Source of the DNA: Aliitabrizicola sp041905595
GTDB lineage: Bacteria; Pseudomonadota; Alphaproteobacteria; Rhodobacterales; Rhodobacteraceae
NCBI GenBank assembly: GCA_041905595.1
Contig: JAYRKT010000004.1
Span: 106,000 to 169,999 of the forward strand
Direction: 5' to 3'
Length of the DNA stretch: 64,000 bases
Shown here: one piece after another, positions 1-8,730 of the stretch
How positions within the stretch are numbered: the stretch's first letter is position 1
How the letters are laid out: each line of letters starts with the position of its first letter
Position numbers and translations under genes: made by a program
The notes under the pieces: model-generated
The model's database searches: none
Told to the model about the DNA's origin: nothing
The model's input: only the letters and a program-made list of their open reading frames with translations

Positions 1-493
1 CATGGCTGACATGCAGCTGGTGGTGAAGTTGCAGCTCCACCCGTTTGTCGAGGACCTCCTCTACCTGATGCGGATCGTCATAGTTCATCGATGCAGCGCG
101 CATCGTGTCACAGATCAGGTCGACTGCCTCATGGTCTGCCTGGATGCGGGGATAGCGACTGAACAGGGGCGAGGAAGAGGGGCTTTCGATGTGCTCCTCC
201 AGCGCGACGGGATTGCTGCGCGCGATACGGATCAGCTCGAACAGGAGGCAGAGCAGGTCGCGAAAATCGGTGGGCTTCCACCGCGGCCCGCGAAAGGCCG
301 TCACGATTCCCTTTGCCGAGCCCTTGACCGTGGCAAGGTCGTTCGAGATCAGGAAGGCACCGGTCGCCGCACCACCGATCATCATCATCTCGAACGGCAG
401 CGAGTGAAAAATGATCGCCAGCTTGCCCCCGGCGGCAACGTAGCCGCCGAAGACCATGGCGAAGATGACGACAAAGCCAATGGCGCCGAACAT
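1..493 (-). CDS. motA: Flagellar stator protein MotA (3' end outside the window)
   Basis: Read on the minus strand from the ATG at 493-491, the product begins MFGAIGFVVIFAMVFGGYVA, the first membrane segment of alphaproteobacterial MotA, with the AGGKL turn right after it. About 164 residues are visible before the window ends, so the gene is partial. MotA forms the inner-membrane proton channel of the flagellar stator with MotB, whose gene lies at 20636. An AGGATAGGA ribosome site precedes the ATG. The gene lies 57 bases after the motE-like gene and is probably the last of the fliL-led minus-strand operon that I can see. The plus-strand frame here is a shadow. Confidence 0.93.
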   Translation of the reverse strand, partial: MFGAIGFVVIFAMVFGGYVAAGGKLAIIFHSLPFEMMMIGGAATGAFLISNDLATVKGSAKGIVTAFRGPRWKPTDFRDLLCLLFELIRIARSNPVALEEHIESPSSSPLFSRYPRIQADHEAVDLICDTMRAASMNYDDPHQVEEVLDKRVELQLHHQLHVSH

Positions 494-550
494 GAAAGTC
501 CTATCCTTTGTTTGACCGCGAGCCTGTCAGCCTGCCGTTAACAAACCGCT

Positions 551-1108
551 TCACTCGGTCGGAGCCCGCGCATTGCGGCCGGCCAGGATGACCGACATGG
601 CATAGGCCTTGTCCGCGGGCATGCTGCCAAGAATTCCGGCGGCCGCTTCCGGCTTCATCCGCGCCAGAAACCCGGCGGCGAAATCGGGCGACATCGCCGC
701 AAAGAGAGCTGCGGCCTCCTTCGGTTTCATCGCTTCGTAGACCGATGTCAGCCTCGACAGATCGTTTTCCGCTGCGCCGTCCGCGAGTGCGATGGTTTTC
801 GAAAGCTCCTGTGTTGCCGCGCTAAGCGCTGCCAGCCGGCCATCGATCGCCTTGTTTGCAAGTGCCAGCGCCGCCATGCGGTTGGCGATTGCAGCTTCCA
901 GCACGCGAACCCTTTTTTCCCGTTCCGAAAGCGCCTCGACCACCGCCATCGGAGGCGCCGGGCAGACCATGGGTTCAGAGGACAAGGCCGGTGCGTTCGC
1001 GACAGCCTCGCCGATCCCGAGACCGATGCGCAAAGCGCCCGATGTGGCAAGAAGAAGCGCGATAACCGCGAGCGGTCCCTTGCCACGAAGCAGGGTTCCG
1101 CCGGTCAT
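551..1108 (-). CDS. MotE-like periplasmic/membrane protein of the flagellar cluster
   Basis: 185 residues. An N-terminal membrane anchor or signal (about residues 10-35) is followed by a charged, probably coiled-coil stretch (about 55-110). The C-terminal block contains YEAMKPKEAAALFAAM and MKPEAAAGILGSMPADKAY, the alternating helical repeat of the MgtE N-terminal/MotE family. MotE proteins of alphaproteobacteria act as chaperones or partners of MotC and the stator. Its place between fliL and motA supports a motility role. The start overlaps the stop of the upstream gene by four bases (ATGA), so translation is probably coupled. Assignment to the MotE family is good; the precise function is inferred. 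Confidence 0.75.
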   Translation of the reverse strand: MTGGTLLRGKGPLAVIALLLATSGALRIGLGIGEAVANAPALSSEPMVCPAPPMAVVEALSEREKRVRVLEAAIANRMAALALANKAIDGRLAALSAATQELSKTIALADGAAENDLSRLTSVYEAMKPKEAAALFAAMSPDFAAGFLARMKPEAAAGILGSMPADKAYAMSVILAGRNARAPTE

Positions 1109-1461
1109 TCGGCCAACTCGACGGCGCGTGGCGTCCGGCGGCGGACGACCCGACGGTGCGACCCAACAGAGCCGGTCTCTGGCAGGTCGTGAAGTGACGC
1201 GAGCATCAGTTCGAGCCGGGTCGCCGCAGCTTCGGCCCGGTTGGTCAGCTCTTCCAGCGCCCCGGCCGAGCCAAGCGCGGCGGTCTGGGCGTTGCGGAGG
1301 ACCACCGTCATGTCATCCACCTGCGCCGACAGCACGGCGACAGCGCCGCCTATGCCGCCTTCGAGTTTCGAGAACCGACTCAGGCGTTGCGACAGGACAT
1401 AGCAATAGACCGCTGCGCCAATCGATCCTGCCGCAAGGAGTGTGTCAGCCAGGAATGTCAT
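1105..1461 (-). CDS. Small membrane-anchored flagellar-cluster protein (DUF6468-like)
   Basis: 118 residues. There is one N-terminal membrane segment (about 5-25), then an amphipathic region rich in Ala, Leu and Glu likely to be coiled coil (about 30-90), then a basic tail (SHRRVVRRRTP). Size, topology and position between fliL and the motE-like gene fit the uncharacterised DUF6468 proteins found in alphaproteobacterial flagellar clusters. That family call rests on memory of the neighbourhood, not on a search. It starts 7 bases after the fliL stop and overlaps the next gene by four bases, so it belongs to the fliL operon. Confidence 0.6.
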   Translation of the reverse strand: MTFLADTLLAAGSIGAAVYCYVLSQRLSRFSKLEGGIGGAVAVLSAQVDDMTVVLRNAQTAALGSAGALEELTNRAEAAATRLELMLASLHDLPETGSVGSHRRVVRRRTPRAVELAE

Positions 1462-1468
1462 TTCGCCC

Positions 1469-1954
1469 TCAGCTCAGGACAAATTCGGTGATAAGGACAT
1501 CGCGGACCTGATCGGGACCAGTGACCATCTGCACCCGCCTGAGGATTTGTGCGCGCAGGCGGATCAGCGCCGAGGGATCCTCGAGCTGCGCGACATCAAC
1601 AGCGCGCAGGTACCCGTTGATGACATCGACGATCCGCGGCATCAGGTGTTCGACCTCCGAGGTGCCAGACTTCGAGGTTTCGATCTGGGCCACGAAGCGA
1701 AGATGGCGACCCTCCTCGGCCGCGCCGAGTGATACGATCAGCGGGGGAATTGCCACAAACCCAAGCTCGGCCAGAGGGTTGGACGTGTCGCCGTCTTTCC
1801 CCCGCTCATGCGAACCGCCGATCGGGATTAGTCCAAGATAGGTTGCGCCAAACGCACCACCTGCAGCCATCAGCGCCACAAGGCCAGTGAGCAAGAGCCG
1901 CTTCGGGCCCCGTTTCGGCCTTTCGTCGCTGTCGCTTGATGCGGTCTCGCTCAT
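1469..1954 (-). CDS. fliL: Flagellar basal body-associated protein FliL
   Basis: 161 residues. A short basic cytoplasmic tail (residues 1-18) leads into one membrane segment (about 19-42). The periplasmic domain follows, with the FliL pattern of LIVSLGAAEEGRHLRFVAQI, MPRIVDVINGYLRAVD and the C-terminal VRDVLITEFVLS. FliL surrounds or supports the stator units at the basal body. It is the first gene of the minus-strand operon and faces fliF across about 117 bases that hold a CtrA-like site at 2000-2014. A GAAGGAG ribosome site precedes the ATG. Confidence 0.92.
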   Translation of the reverse strand: MSETASSDSDERPKRGPKRLLLTGLVALMAAGGAFGATYLGLIPIGGSHERGKDGDTSNPLAELGFVAIPPLIVSLGAAEEGRHLRFVAQIETSKSGTSEVEHLMPRIVDVINGYLRAVDVAQLEDPSALIRLRAQILRRVQMVTGPDQVRDVLITEFVLS

Positions 1955-1999
1955 CTGCGGCTCCTTCTGTTGGTCGCATCCGAGTAAAGTCGAATGAGG

Positions 2000-2014
2000 C
2001 TAACCGAATGTTAA
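2000..2014. promoter_or_regulatory. CtrA-like binding site between fliL and fliF
   Basis: The sequence is CTAA-N7-TTAA, one mismatch from the CtrA consensus TTAA-N7-TTAA with the required seven-base spacer. It lies in the divergent fliL/fliF intergenic region, where it could control both operons. Two similar sites lie upstream of motB and flgE in this window. CtrA control of flagellar genes is known in Rhodobacterales; binding here is inferred. Confidence 0.55.
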
Positions 2015-2071
2015 GTTCGTCCTCCGCAAGGTGCTGCCACACGGGCAGAAGCCTGGCGGCTGGAGGATGAT

Positions 2072-3658
2072 TTGCGCGGCCTTCTTTCTTTCTGGTCGAA
2101 ACTGGATTTGCGGAAGCGGCTGATCGTGGCGGGTGCCACGGCAGGGGTCTTTCTGGCGGTTCTGGCGCTGGCGCGGAGCGCGGCTGAACCCGGCATGGCG
2201 CTCCTTTATGCGGGGCTCGACCCTGCCGAGGCGGGCAAGGTCATTGCCGCGCTGGATCAGCGCGGTGTGGCGCACGATGTGCGTGGCGATTCGATCTATG
2301 TGCCTGCGGATCAGCGGGATGAAGTTCGTCTGGCTCTAGCGGCCGACGGCCTGCCGGCAACCGGGGCGGCAGGCTATGAACTGCTCGATTCGCTGTCGGG
2401 CTTCGGCACGACCTCCGAGATGTTTGATGCCGCCTACTGGCGCGCGAAGGAGGGGGAACTGGCGCGAACCATTCTTGCGCTGCCGCAGGTCAGGCAGGCG
2501 CGCGTTCACATCGCCCGATCCGATCCCCAGCCGTTTCGACCGGATGTTTCCCCGACCGCCAGCGTGACCGTGACCACGTCTGGCAGCAGCATTACCGCTG
2601 CGCAGGCGCGGGCGGTCAAGCATCTGGTGGCGTCGGCGGTTGCCGGATTGCGACCAGAGGCGGTCGAGGTCATCGACAGCGAAGGCGGCCTGATTTCAAC
2701 CGGTGATGAGTCCGGCGTTCTTGGCGGGGACGCCGACAGCCGGGCGCAGGAACTGAAGCGCCGCGTCGAACGTCTGCTCGAGGCGCGGGTTGGGACAGGC
2801 AATGCGGTTGTCGAGATAACGGTCGACCTTGCAACGGATCGCGAGTCCCTCAGCGAGCGGCGGTTTGACCCTTCCGGCCGGGTCGCCTCCTCGACGGACA
2901 CCGAGGAAAAGAAGGAAAGCTCATCTTCGAACGACGGCGCGGGGCAGGTAACGGTCGCCTCCAACCTGCCCGACAACCAGTCCAACACCGGGGACAAGAA
3001 TCAGAGCAACCAGGCGAGCAACCGCGAACGCATTACCTACGAATTGTCCGAGACGCAGCGCCAGGTCGAGCGAGCGCCGGGGGCGATCAGGCGTCTGAGC
3101 GTTGCCGTCCTGCTCAACGATCCGGCAAAGCCGGGCGCGGACGGCGTTCCCGTTGCGGAGCCGCGGCCGCAGGAAGAACTCGACCTTCTGCGCGAGCTGG
3201 TTCAGTCCGCCGTTGGATTCGACCAGGCCCGCGGCGACCAGATTACCCTTCGCTCGATGCCGTTTCTTCCGCGCTCGCAGGACGGCAGCGTGGTCGAGGC
3301 CGGCCTGCTTGGACGTCTCGACCTCGACTCACTGGCTCGCGGCGGAGTTCTGGCGGCCGTCGCCCTGATCCTTGGCCTGTTCGTTGTCCGCCCGATGGTG
3401 CTGGGCCGTTCCGCGCGGCCGGAGGGCGCGCGCGCCCCCGCCCTGGCGCTTCCCTCCCCGGTCGAGGTCCTTTCGGGACCGGACGTGCTGACCGGCGAGA
3501 TTGATGACAGCGGCGACTTTCCTCTGCCCGCGCTTGCTGCCGGCGCGGGCGACGCCGCCGACCCGGTCGCACGGCTCAGGCGGCTGATCGAACAGCGACA
3601 GGCAGAGTCGCTCGAAATCCTGCGTAGCTGGATGGACGATCGCGAGGAGAAGGTCTGA
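2072..3658 (+). CDS. fliF: Flagellar MS-ring protein FliF
   Basis: 528 residues, slightly shorter than the usual 550-580. An N-terminal membrane helix (about 15-38) is followed by the secretin-like ring-building motifs, for example YAGLDPAEAGKVIAALD and the ARTILALPQVRQARVHIA stretch. A Ser/Asn-rich linker comes before the second membrane helix (about 430-450), and the cytoplasmic tail ends with the FliG-binding region (SLEILRSWM). I chose the TTG at 2072 because GGAGG lies six bases upstream and no in-frame ATG fits. First gene of the fliF-fliH-fliN-fliP operon; its stop overlaps the fliH start (TGATG). Confidence 0.93.
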   Translation: MRGLLSFWSKLDLRKRLIVAGATAGVFLAVLALARSAAEPGMALLYAGLDPAEAGKVIAALDQRGVAHDVRGDSIYVPADQRDEVRLALAADGLPATGAAGYELLDSLSGFGTTSEMFDAAYWRAKEGELARTILALPQVRQARVHIARSDPQPFRPDVSPTASVTVTTSGSSITAAQARAVKHLVASAVAGLRPEAVEVIDSEGGLISTGDESGVLGGDADSRAQELKRRVERLLEARVGTGNAVVEITVDLATDRESLSERRFDPSGRVASSTDTEEKKESSSSNDGAGQVTVASNLPDNQSNTGDKNQSNQASNRERITYELSETQRQVERAPGAIRRLSVAVLLNDPAKPGADGVPVAEPRPQEELDLLRELVQSAVGFDQARGDQITLRSMPFLPRSQDGSVVEAGLLGRLDLDSLARGGVLAAVALILGLFVVRPMVLGRSARPEGARAPALALPSPVEVLSGPDVLTGEIDDSGDFPLPALAAGAGDAADPVARLRRLIEQRQAESLEILRSWMDDREEKV

Positions 3659-4254
3659 TGCCGCCGCTGAAGCTCGAAGTCTTTGACAGCGACGACCGGC
3701 CAGCGCTGGAAGGGACGGTTCCCGTTGGCGCCGATCTTGAGGAGTTGCGGCTGGCGGCCTACGAGTCCGGCTATGCTGCGGGCTGGGAAGACGCGGCGGC
3801 TACTGAAGCAGAAGAACAGACGAAGTTGCGGGCGGACATTGCCCGCAATCTCCAATCCCTGTCCTTCACCTATCACGAGGCGCGGAGCCACATCCTGCGC
3901 GCACTCGGCCCGCTCCTGCAGGAAATGGCCTGCCATATCGTACCTCAGTTGGCGCGAGAGGCACTTGCGCCGACCGTACTGGAAGCACTGATGCCGTTTG
4001 CCGAACGATCCTCCGAAGTGCCGGTGACGATCGTCCTGAACCCGGTAGCCCGTCCGGCGGTCGAACCGCTGCTGGAGGCGACCGCCGGCTTGCCCGTGCG
4101 CATCCGCGAAGAGCCTTCTTTGGGCGAGGGGCAGGTTTTCCTGATCTTCGAGGGGGGCGAGATGCGCATCGACCTGCAGCATGCTGCAGAAGAAATAACG
4201 GCCAGCCTGCAGCGCTTCTATCAGGTTGTCGAAGGAGAGCGAAAACATGGATGA
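3658..4254 (+). CDS. fliH: Flagellar export apparatus protein FliH
   Basis: 198 residues. The N-terminal part holds the glycine-spaced helix typical of FliH (ESGYAAGWEDAAA, about 38-52). The C-terminal half resembles the V-type ATPase subunit E-like domain (PQLAREALAPTVLEALMPFA and GGEMRIDLQHAAEEI). FliH regulates the export ATPase FliI, which is not in this window. The family is very divergent, so the call leans on position between fliF and fliN as well as on these features. Overlaps fliF by one base and fliN by eight. Confidence 0.75.
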   Translation: MPPLKLEVFDSDDRPALEGTVPVGADLEELRLAAYESGYAAGWEDAAATEAEEQTKLRADIARNLQSLSFTYHEARSHILRALGPLLQEMACHIVPQLAREALAPTVLEALMPFAERSSEVPVTIVLNPVARPAVEPLLEATAGLPVRIREEPSLGEGQVFLIFEGGEMRIDLQHAAEEITASLQRFYQVVEGERKHG

Positions 4255-4516
4255 CAGCAGCGACCAGACGCCCTTCTCGCAGGTACCGATCGAAGTCGTT
4301 ATTTCGGTGGGACGGGCGCGACCGCAGATCCGGGACCTGTTGCGGTTGCAGCGAGACGCGGTCCTTATCCTTGATCGCAGGGTCGACGACCCGGTCGAGC
4401 TCTACGTTGGTGACCGGCTTATCGCCCGGGGCGAACTCACCGAACTGGACGGGGATCATGCCGGCCAGCTTGCCGTCCGGCTGACCGAAGTCGCCAACCT
4501 TCGCGGAGGCCTGTGA
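4247..4516 (+). CDS. fliN: Flagellar motor switch protein FliN
   Basis: 89 residues from the ATG at 4247, chosen over an upstream in-frame start because GGAGAG lies just upstream and the product then begins MDDSSDQTPFSQ. The SpoA domain covers nearly all of it: VPIEVVISVGRARPQIRDLL, VDDPVELYVGDRLIARGEL and the closing RLTEV. FliN is a C-ring component that binds CheY-P and export substrates. The start overlaps the fliH stop and the stop overlaps the fliP start, which suggests translational coupling. Confidence 0.93.
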   Translation: MDDSSDQTPFSQVPIEVVISVGRARPQIRDLLRLQRDAVLILDRRVDDPVELYVGDRLIARGELTELDGDHAGQLAVRLTEVANLRGGL

Positions 4517-5253
4517 TGACCGGAGGGAGGAGGATGCTGGCCCTCGCCGCCTTGGCGATCCTTTTGGTTGCAGGCGGTCCGGCGCTGGCCCAGCAGATCA
4601 CCGTCGATCTTGGCAGTGAAACCTCGCTTGCGGCGCGCAGCATCCAGCTTATCACGCTCGTGACCCTGCTGAGTCTTGCGCCCGGCCTTGCTGTCATGGT
4701 CACCTGCTTTCCCTTCGTCGTGACCGTATTGTCGATCCTGCGTCAGGCGATAGGATTGCAGCAGTCGCCCCCGAACATGGTCATTGTTAGTCTTGCGCTG
4801 TTCCTGACCTGGTATGTGATGGATCCCGTTTTCACCCGGGCCTGGCAGGACGGGGCGCAACCGCTGATCGCGGGCCAGATCCAGATCGACCAGGCAATCC
4901 CCGCCGCTGTGACACCTTTTCGCGGATTCATGGCCCTGCGCGTTGATCCCCAGACCTTTGCGACGCTCCGCGACCTGCGCCCTGTCGAGGGGTCGACTGC
5001 CATTGCAGACGCGCCGCTGTCCCTGCTGGTGCCCAGTTTCATGCTGAGCGAAATCCAGCGTGCATTCGAGATCGGCTTCCTGATCTACCTGCCGTTCCTG
5101 ATCATCGACCTCGTCGTGGCGGCTGTGCTGATGTCGATGGGGATGATGATGGTCCCGCCGGCAGCGGTGTCGTTGCCGTTCAAGCTGGCTTTTTTCGTCA
5201 TAGCCGACGGATGGACACTCGTTTCGTCCGCACTTGTTCGAGGCTACGGTTAA
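4516..5253 (+). CDS. fliP: Flagellar type III export gate protein FliP
   Basis: About 245 residues. A cleavable-looking signal (ALAALAILLVAGGPALAQQ) is followed by the FliP signature: LITLVTLLSLAPGLAVMVT, FPFVVTVLSILRQAIGLQQS, then SFMLSEIQRAFEIGFLIYLP and the methionine-rich MSMGMMMVPP before the last helix. FliP forms the core of the export gate with FliQ and FliR. It is the last gene of the operon and is followed by a strong hairpin at 5279. GTG at 4513 is an alternative start that adds one residue. Confidence 0.95.
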   Translation: MTGGRRMLALAALAILLVAGGPALAQQITVDLGSETSLAARSIQLITLVTLLSLAPGLAVMVTCFPFVVTVLSILRQAIGLQQSPPNMVIVSLALFLTWYVMDPVFTRAWQDGAQPLIAGQIQIDQAIPAAVTPFRGFMALRVDPQTFATLRDLRPVEGSTAIADAPLSLLVPSFMLSEIQRAFEIGFLIYLPFLIIDLVVAAVLMSMGMMMVPPAAVSLPFKLAFFVIADGWTLVSSALVRGYG

Positions 5254-5278
5254 ACCAGTCGTTTCCTCACACCGGCAG

Positions 5279-5320
5279 ACGCGCACAGGCGTCCGACAGA
5301 GATGGCCTGTGCGCGTTTGT
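5279..5320 (+). terminator. Rho-independent terminator after fliP
   Basis: A perfect 12-bp stem (ACGCGCACAGGC, 14-base loop, GCCTGTGCGCGT) is followed by TTGTTCC. It ends the fliF-fliP operon just before the convergent DUF2950 gene and may serve both directions. Confidence 0.75.
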
Positions 5321-5328
5321 TCCGAATG

Positions 5329-6234
5329 TCACTCGGCCGGCGCCCAGCCGGCACCGGGATCGAAGCTGCCGATTGCCTCTGCGGCCGTCAGGGTGTCTGC
5401 GCCAAGGTCCTTTTCGTAGACGACGCCATTCTCTCCGACGATGAAGCTCATGATGCCGGTCTCGCCATAGGCGGCCGGATAGGCAAGCAGGGCGTGGCCG
5501 GCGATCATGTTGCCGTCGATCATGTAGTCGTACGCTCCACCTGGCGCGCCCGGCCCCTGCTTCTGCAGAATGCGGAAATAGTAGCCAAGATAGGGGTCCG
5601 GCTCCTGGTCTTTCCCGTCGATGCTGAAGCCGCTGTCTGAAGCGCGCGCCAGGAATTCCCCGATCGGGCTTTCTTCCGTCCCTGGCTCGGACGGCCAGTA
5701 AAGACCGTCTCGGTGCCCCGGCGTACTGAGGATCGACGAGGCGAATTCCATGACCCCGTCGCCGTCGTGATCCTTTTGCCGATAGGCGGACTGCACGGCG
5801 ACGGCACGATGCATGAGGTCGATCACGTCAAGCTCGTTCAGGCCGATGCGCCGCATCAGAACCTCTTCGCGCGCCGCCGCGCCGTCGAAGGACCACGACC
5901 CGGAGGACTCTATGATTGGCGCTGGAAAGGGCCAGTCCTCGCGGCCGATATGTAGGATCGCGCGGTCCGCCCCTTCCATCTCGATGCTGTGCCGGCGGCG
6001 GTAGTCGCGCAGGAACCCGGTCCAGATCTCGACATCCCGGTCGGTGTCACCGGTAAAGGCGACATCCTCGTTCTCGGGACCGAAGACCGTAAGCAGGGCG
6101 TCCCGGTCTCGCGCCTCAAGTGCGGCGATGACGGCATCGACGGCCGCATCGGGTGAGGCGTATTTCGCCGGTTCGGCCCGCAGGGGCGAGGCGGCGAAGA
6201 CCAGGGCGGCGGAAGCGGCGATGATGTGTTTCAT
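5329..6234 (-). CDS. DUF2950 family exported protein
   Basis: 301 residues from the ATG at 6234-6232, which has GGAGGAGG upstream; a longer frame exists but lacks this site. A signal peptide (MKHIIAASAALVFAASPLRA) is followed by the DUF2950 features YASPDAAVDAVIAALEARDR, the conserved FRILQKQGPGAPGGAYDYM and the C-terminal GENGVVYEKDLG. The function of the family is unknown; it is likely periplasmic. It lies four bases after the DUF3300 gene, the usual partner of this family, so the two form an operon. Confidence 0.85.
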   Translation of the reverse strand: MKHIIAASAALVFAASPLRAEPAKYASPDAAVDAVIAALEARDRDALLTVFGPENEDVAFTGDTDRDVEIWTGFLRDYRRRHSIEMEGADRAILHIGREDWPFPAPIIESSGSWSFDGAAAREEVLMRRIGLNELDVIDLMHRAVAVQSAYRQKDHDGDGVMEFASSILSTPGHRDGLYWPSEPGTEESPIGEFLARASDSGFSIDGKDQEPDPYLGYYFRILQKQGPGAPGGAYDYMIDGNMIAGHALLAYPAAYGETGIMSFIVGENGVVYEKDLGADTLTAAEAIGSFDPGAGWAPAE

Positions 6235-6238
6235 GGTC

Positions 6239-7588
6239 TTACCTCCTCCGGCCGGCGCTGGCGTGCCCGCGGCTTGACGCCGCCTTCGCCCTGCTGCCGC
6301 CCGTCCGTTCCATTGCCGAAGATCTGGATGGCTTGCTGACGTTGGCAGGACGAACGGCAGCGGTCGGTTTCGACACATTGGCTGGGCGGCTGACATTGGC
6401 GGGTTTATTCACCTTCGCGGGCAGTTTTGTCGCTGCAGGCTTGTTGACCTTGGGCAAGGCGTTGTCCGGCTTTTTGATCTTGCCCGCGGCCGCTCCGGCT
6501 GCGGCGCCCGCTGCCGCACCTGCCGCCAAACCCCCGCCTTCGGAGTTGCGCACCCGCGCGACGCCTTCACCGGTTGCCTTGCGGTTTTCGATCTTGGCAA
6601 GGGCGTCTGACCGGCGGTCGTCGCCGGGCTTGAAGCTGCCGTCGAACTGACGATCAAGCTGATTGCGATCAAGATCGCCGATCCTGTTGCCGGCGTTGAT
6701 CTTGTCGCGGTCGATCTGGACGTTGTCACGGTTGATGTTGGTGAACCGGTCATTGTCGATGTTGATGTCGCCGTTGACATTGATCCCGCCTGGCCGCGGA
6801 TAGAAGTCGCCGTCGTTCCAATCGATCACCGGCGGGCCGCGCCAGTAGTTGTCCCAGGGATCGTCATCGTCGAAGATCTCGTCCAGGATCATCGCCGTGC
6901 CGAAGACGATCGCGCCGGTGGCAAGCGCATCGCCCCAGTTGGTGCCGTCCGAGATATAGACGGGATTGGCCGGCGCGGGCTGGGTATAGACCACGCTGCT
7001 GTCATAGCTTGGCACATAGACGACATCCGGGTCGGCCGGCTGCACGATGATGGTGTTGTCATTCGTGACCTCGACTGTCTGGGCGTCATTCGATTCCAGA
7101 TAGCCATTCGCCTTGGCCTGTTCCCGCAACCGCTGCACACTGTCGAGAACGTCGTCGGTCTGTGTCAGGACCGCCTGACCCATCTGCTCGGTCCAGTCTA
7201 TGTTGTCGGCCATGCGCGAGACGATGTCGGGAAATCCGGCAGCCAACGCTTGAACACTCGGGTCCCAGCTCTGGGTCTCTGCGCCAGCTGCGCGTTCCTT
7301 GTCGGCCAGATCGGGATTGTCGCGCAGGAACCTGTCCGCCTTCACGATGTCGATGGGATAGGTCGACGCCATCATGACCTGCGTCAGCAGGCTGTCCGGA
7401 AACAACGCGATGGGAGCGGTCAGGGTATCGAGATCCTCCGCGCTCAACAGCCCGTCGGTCGCCGCAGACTGGTCACGACCCGCATCCGTGACGTCGGTGG
7501 CAGAGCCGGCCGTTTCTGCGAGCGCGTTGCCGGGTTGCCAAGCCGCAAGGACTGCGGCCAGGACCGCCGCAAGATGATCGTTTCGCAT
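6239..7588 (-). CDS. DUF3300 family exported protein with low-complexity C-terminus
   Basis: 449 residues from the ATG at 7588, preceded by GGGGGAGG. A signal peptide ends near residue 22. The DUF3300 domain spans about 45-250: LTAPIALFPDSLLTQVMMAS, then ADPDVVYVPSYDSSVVYT. An Asp/Asn/Arg-rich region follows, then an alternating Ala/Gly stretch, then Lys/Pro/Ala/Val/Ser repeats of the KPANVSRPANVSKP kind and a basic end. The repeat tail suggests an envelope or surface role, but the function is unknown. First gene of the DUF3300-DUF2950 pair. Confidence 0.85.
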   Translation of the reverse strand: MRNDHLAAVLAAVLAAWQPGNALAETAGSATDVTDAGRDQSAATDGLLSAEDLDTLTAPIALFPDSLLTQVMMASTYPIDIVKADRFLRDNPDLADKERAAGAETQSWDPSVQALAAGFPDIVSRMADNIDWTEQMGQAVLTQTDDVLDSVQRLREQAKANGYLESNDAQTVEVTNDNTIIVQPADPDVVYVPSYDSSVVYTQPAPANPVYISDGTNWGDALATGAIVFGTAMILDEIFDDDDPWDNYWRGPPVIDWNDGDFYPRPGGINVNGDINIDNDRFTNINRDNVQIDRDKINAGNRIGDLDRNQLDRQFDGSFKPGDDRRSDALAKIENRKATGEGVARVRNSEGGGLAAGAAAGAAAGAAAGKIKKPDNALPKVNKPAATKLPAKVNKPANVSRPANVSKPTAAVRPANVSKPSRSSAMERTGGSRAKAASSRGHASAGRRR

Positions 7589-7700
7589 GACTTTCCTCCC
7601 CCGCTCTGGCTGTCCACCCCTCTTTGGTCTGTCGGGGTTCGCAGCAGGGCTGTCCTCATCATGCCAGCTTGCCAGAGAATTGCATCTTGGATTGGCCCAT

Positions 7701-7721
7701 TTCGCACAAATTCGGTGCGAA
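7701..7721. promoter_or_regulatory. Inverted repeat upstream of the dioxygenase gene, probable operator
   Basis: TTCGCAC and GTGCGAA form a perfect 7-bp inverted repeat with a 7-base spacer. It lies about 85 bases upstream of the dioxygenase start and within the region shared with the DUF3300 promoter. It looks like the target of a dimeric repressor. In Bacillus the related mhq genes are controlled by the MarR-type MhqR, but no such regulator gene is seen here. Confidence 0.45.
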
Positions 7722-7806
7722 GTCGCAGGGTGACATGGCGCACCAAAATGCCATCTTTGTCTGCAAGCGGACCGCATACTGCGGACCCCAAGCATCCGAG
7801 GTCATC

Positions 7807-8730
7807 ATGACGAAGATCAGCATCCCCGGCATCCACCATGTGACGGCAATCTCTGGTCCGGCGCAGGCGAATGTCGATTTCTATACCGGCACACTGAAAC
7901 AGCGGCTGGTGAAGAAGACCGTAAACTTCGACGCGCCTGACACCTATCACCTGTATTACGGCGACAGGCGCGGCTCCCCCGGCACGATCCTGACGTTTTT
8001 CCCCTTTGCCGATGCCGGTCCCGGCCGGGCGGGTCCCGGCATGGCCAGCGCCTATGCCTATTCCGTGCCAAAGGGGAAGTTCACCGAGTGGATGGAGCGT
8101 CTGGGCGACGCCGCCGTCGACTTTACCGGGATCGACGAGCGCTTTGGCCAGCAATACATCACGTTGCGCGACGCTGACGGCGCCCCGGTCGAACTGATCG
8201 AGACTGACCGGACCTCGGACGAGGTTCTGGACGGGTTCCATTCCGTCACCCTGTGGGAACGGGACATCGGTCCGACGTCAAGGCTTCTGAAAGAGGCGTT
8301 CGGCTATGAGGAGAAAGGTCACGAGACGAGTGGCGGCATCGAGCGGCTGCGCCTTGTTGCGCCCGGAGACGAGCGTGGCAACATCGTCGATCTGATCCGT
8401 TCGGACAAACCGTCGATCGGCCGACCTGGTGCCGGTACGATCCACCATGTCGCGTTCCGGGCCCGCACGAACGAAGAACAGATTGACTGGCAGGATCGGC
8501 TGCTTTCCTTCGGTCACCGCACTACGCCGGTGATCGACCGGCAGTATTTCAATGCGATCTACTTCCGCGAACCCGGCGGTGTCCTGTTCGAGATCGCGAC
8601 CGATCCGCCCGGCTTTGCCGTGGATGAACCGGTGCAGACACTCGGGGAGGCCCTGAAACTGCCGCCGCAATACGAGGCGATCCGCGACCGCATCGAGCGC
8701 ATCCTGCCGCCCCTGAAGGTGGCATCGTGA
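7807..8730 (+). CDS. Ring-cleaving dioxygenase, VOC family (MhqO/PcpA-like)
   Basis: 307 residues from the ATG at 7807; the frame is open further upstream but that part has no coding character. Two vicinal-oxygen-chelate halves are visible. The first begins IPGIHHVTAISGPAQANVDF with the metal His, and the second begins FHSVTLWERD. GTIHHVAFRA and the metal-binding Glu in REPGGVLFEIATDPPGF complete the set. Such Fe(II) or Mn(II) enzymes open hydroquinone or catechol rings. It overlaps the following esterase gene by four bases, the mhqO-mhqD arrangement linked to quinone detoxification. The substrate is inferred only. Confidence 0.85.
   Translation: MTKISIPGIHHVTAISGPAQANVDFYTGTLKQRLVKKTVNFDAPDTYHLYYGDRRGSPGTILTFFPFADAGPGRAGPGMASAYAYSVPKGKFTEWMERLGDAAVDFTGIDERFGQQYITLRDADGAPVELIETDRTSDEVLDGFHSVTLWERDIGPTSRLLKEAFGYEEKGHETSGGIERLRLVAPGDERGNIVDLIRSDKPSIGRPGAGTIHHVAFRARTNEEQIDWQDRLLSFGHRTTPVIDRQYFNAIYFREPGGVLFEIATDPPGFAVDEPVQTLGEALKLPPQYEAIRDRIERILPPLKVAS

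Noticed and set aside
2..541. Plus-strand frame of 179 residues at the left edge
   Set aside because: It is the shadow of motA on the other strand.
6238..6560. DUF3300 Lys/Pro/Ala/Val/Ser repeats as a DNA repeat array or CRISPR
   Set aside because: The repeats are short, imperfect and in frame within a coding gene. No CRISPR array was seen anywhere in the window.
7624..7806. Longer start for the dioxygenase gene
   Set aside because: The extra 61 residues cover the operator region, lack family similarity and have no ribosome site at their start.
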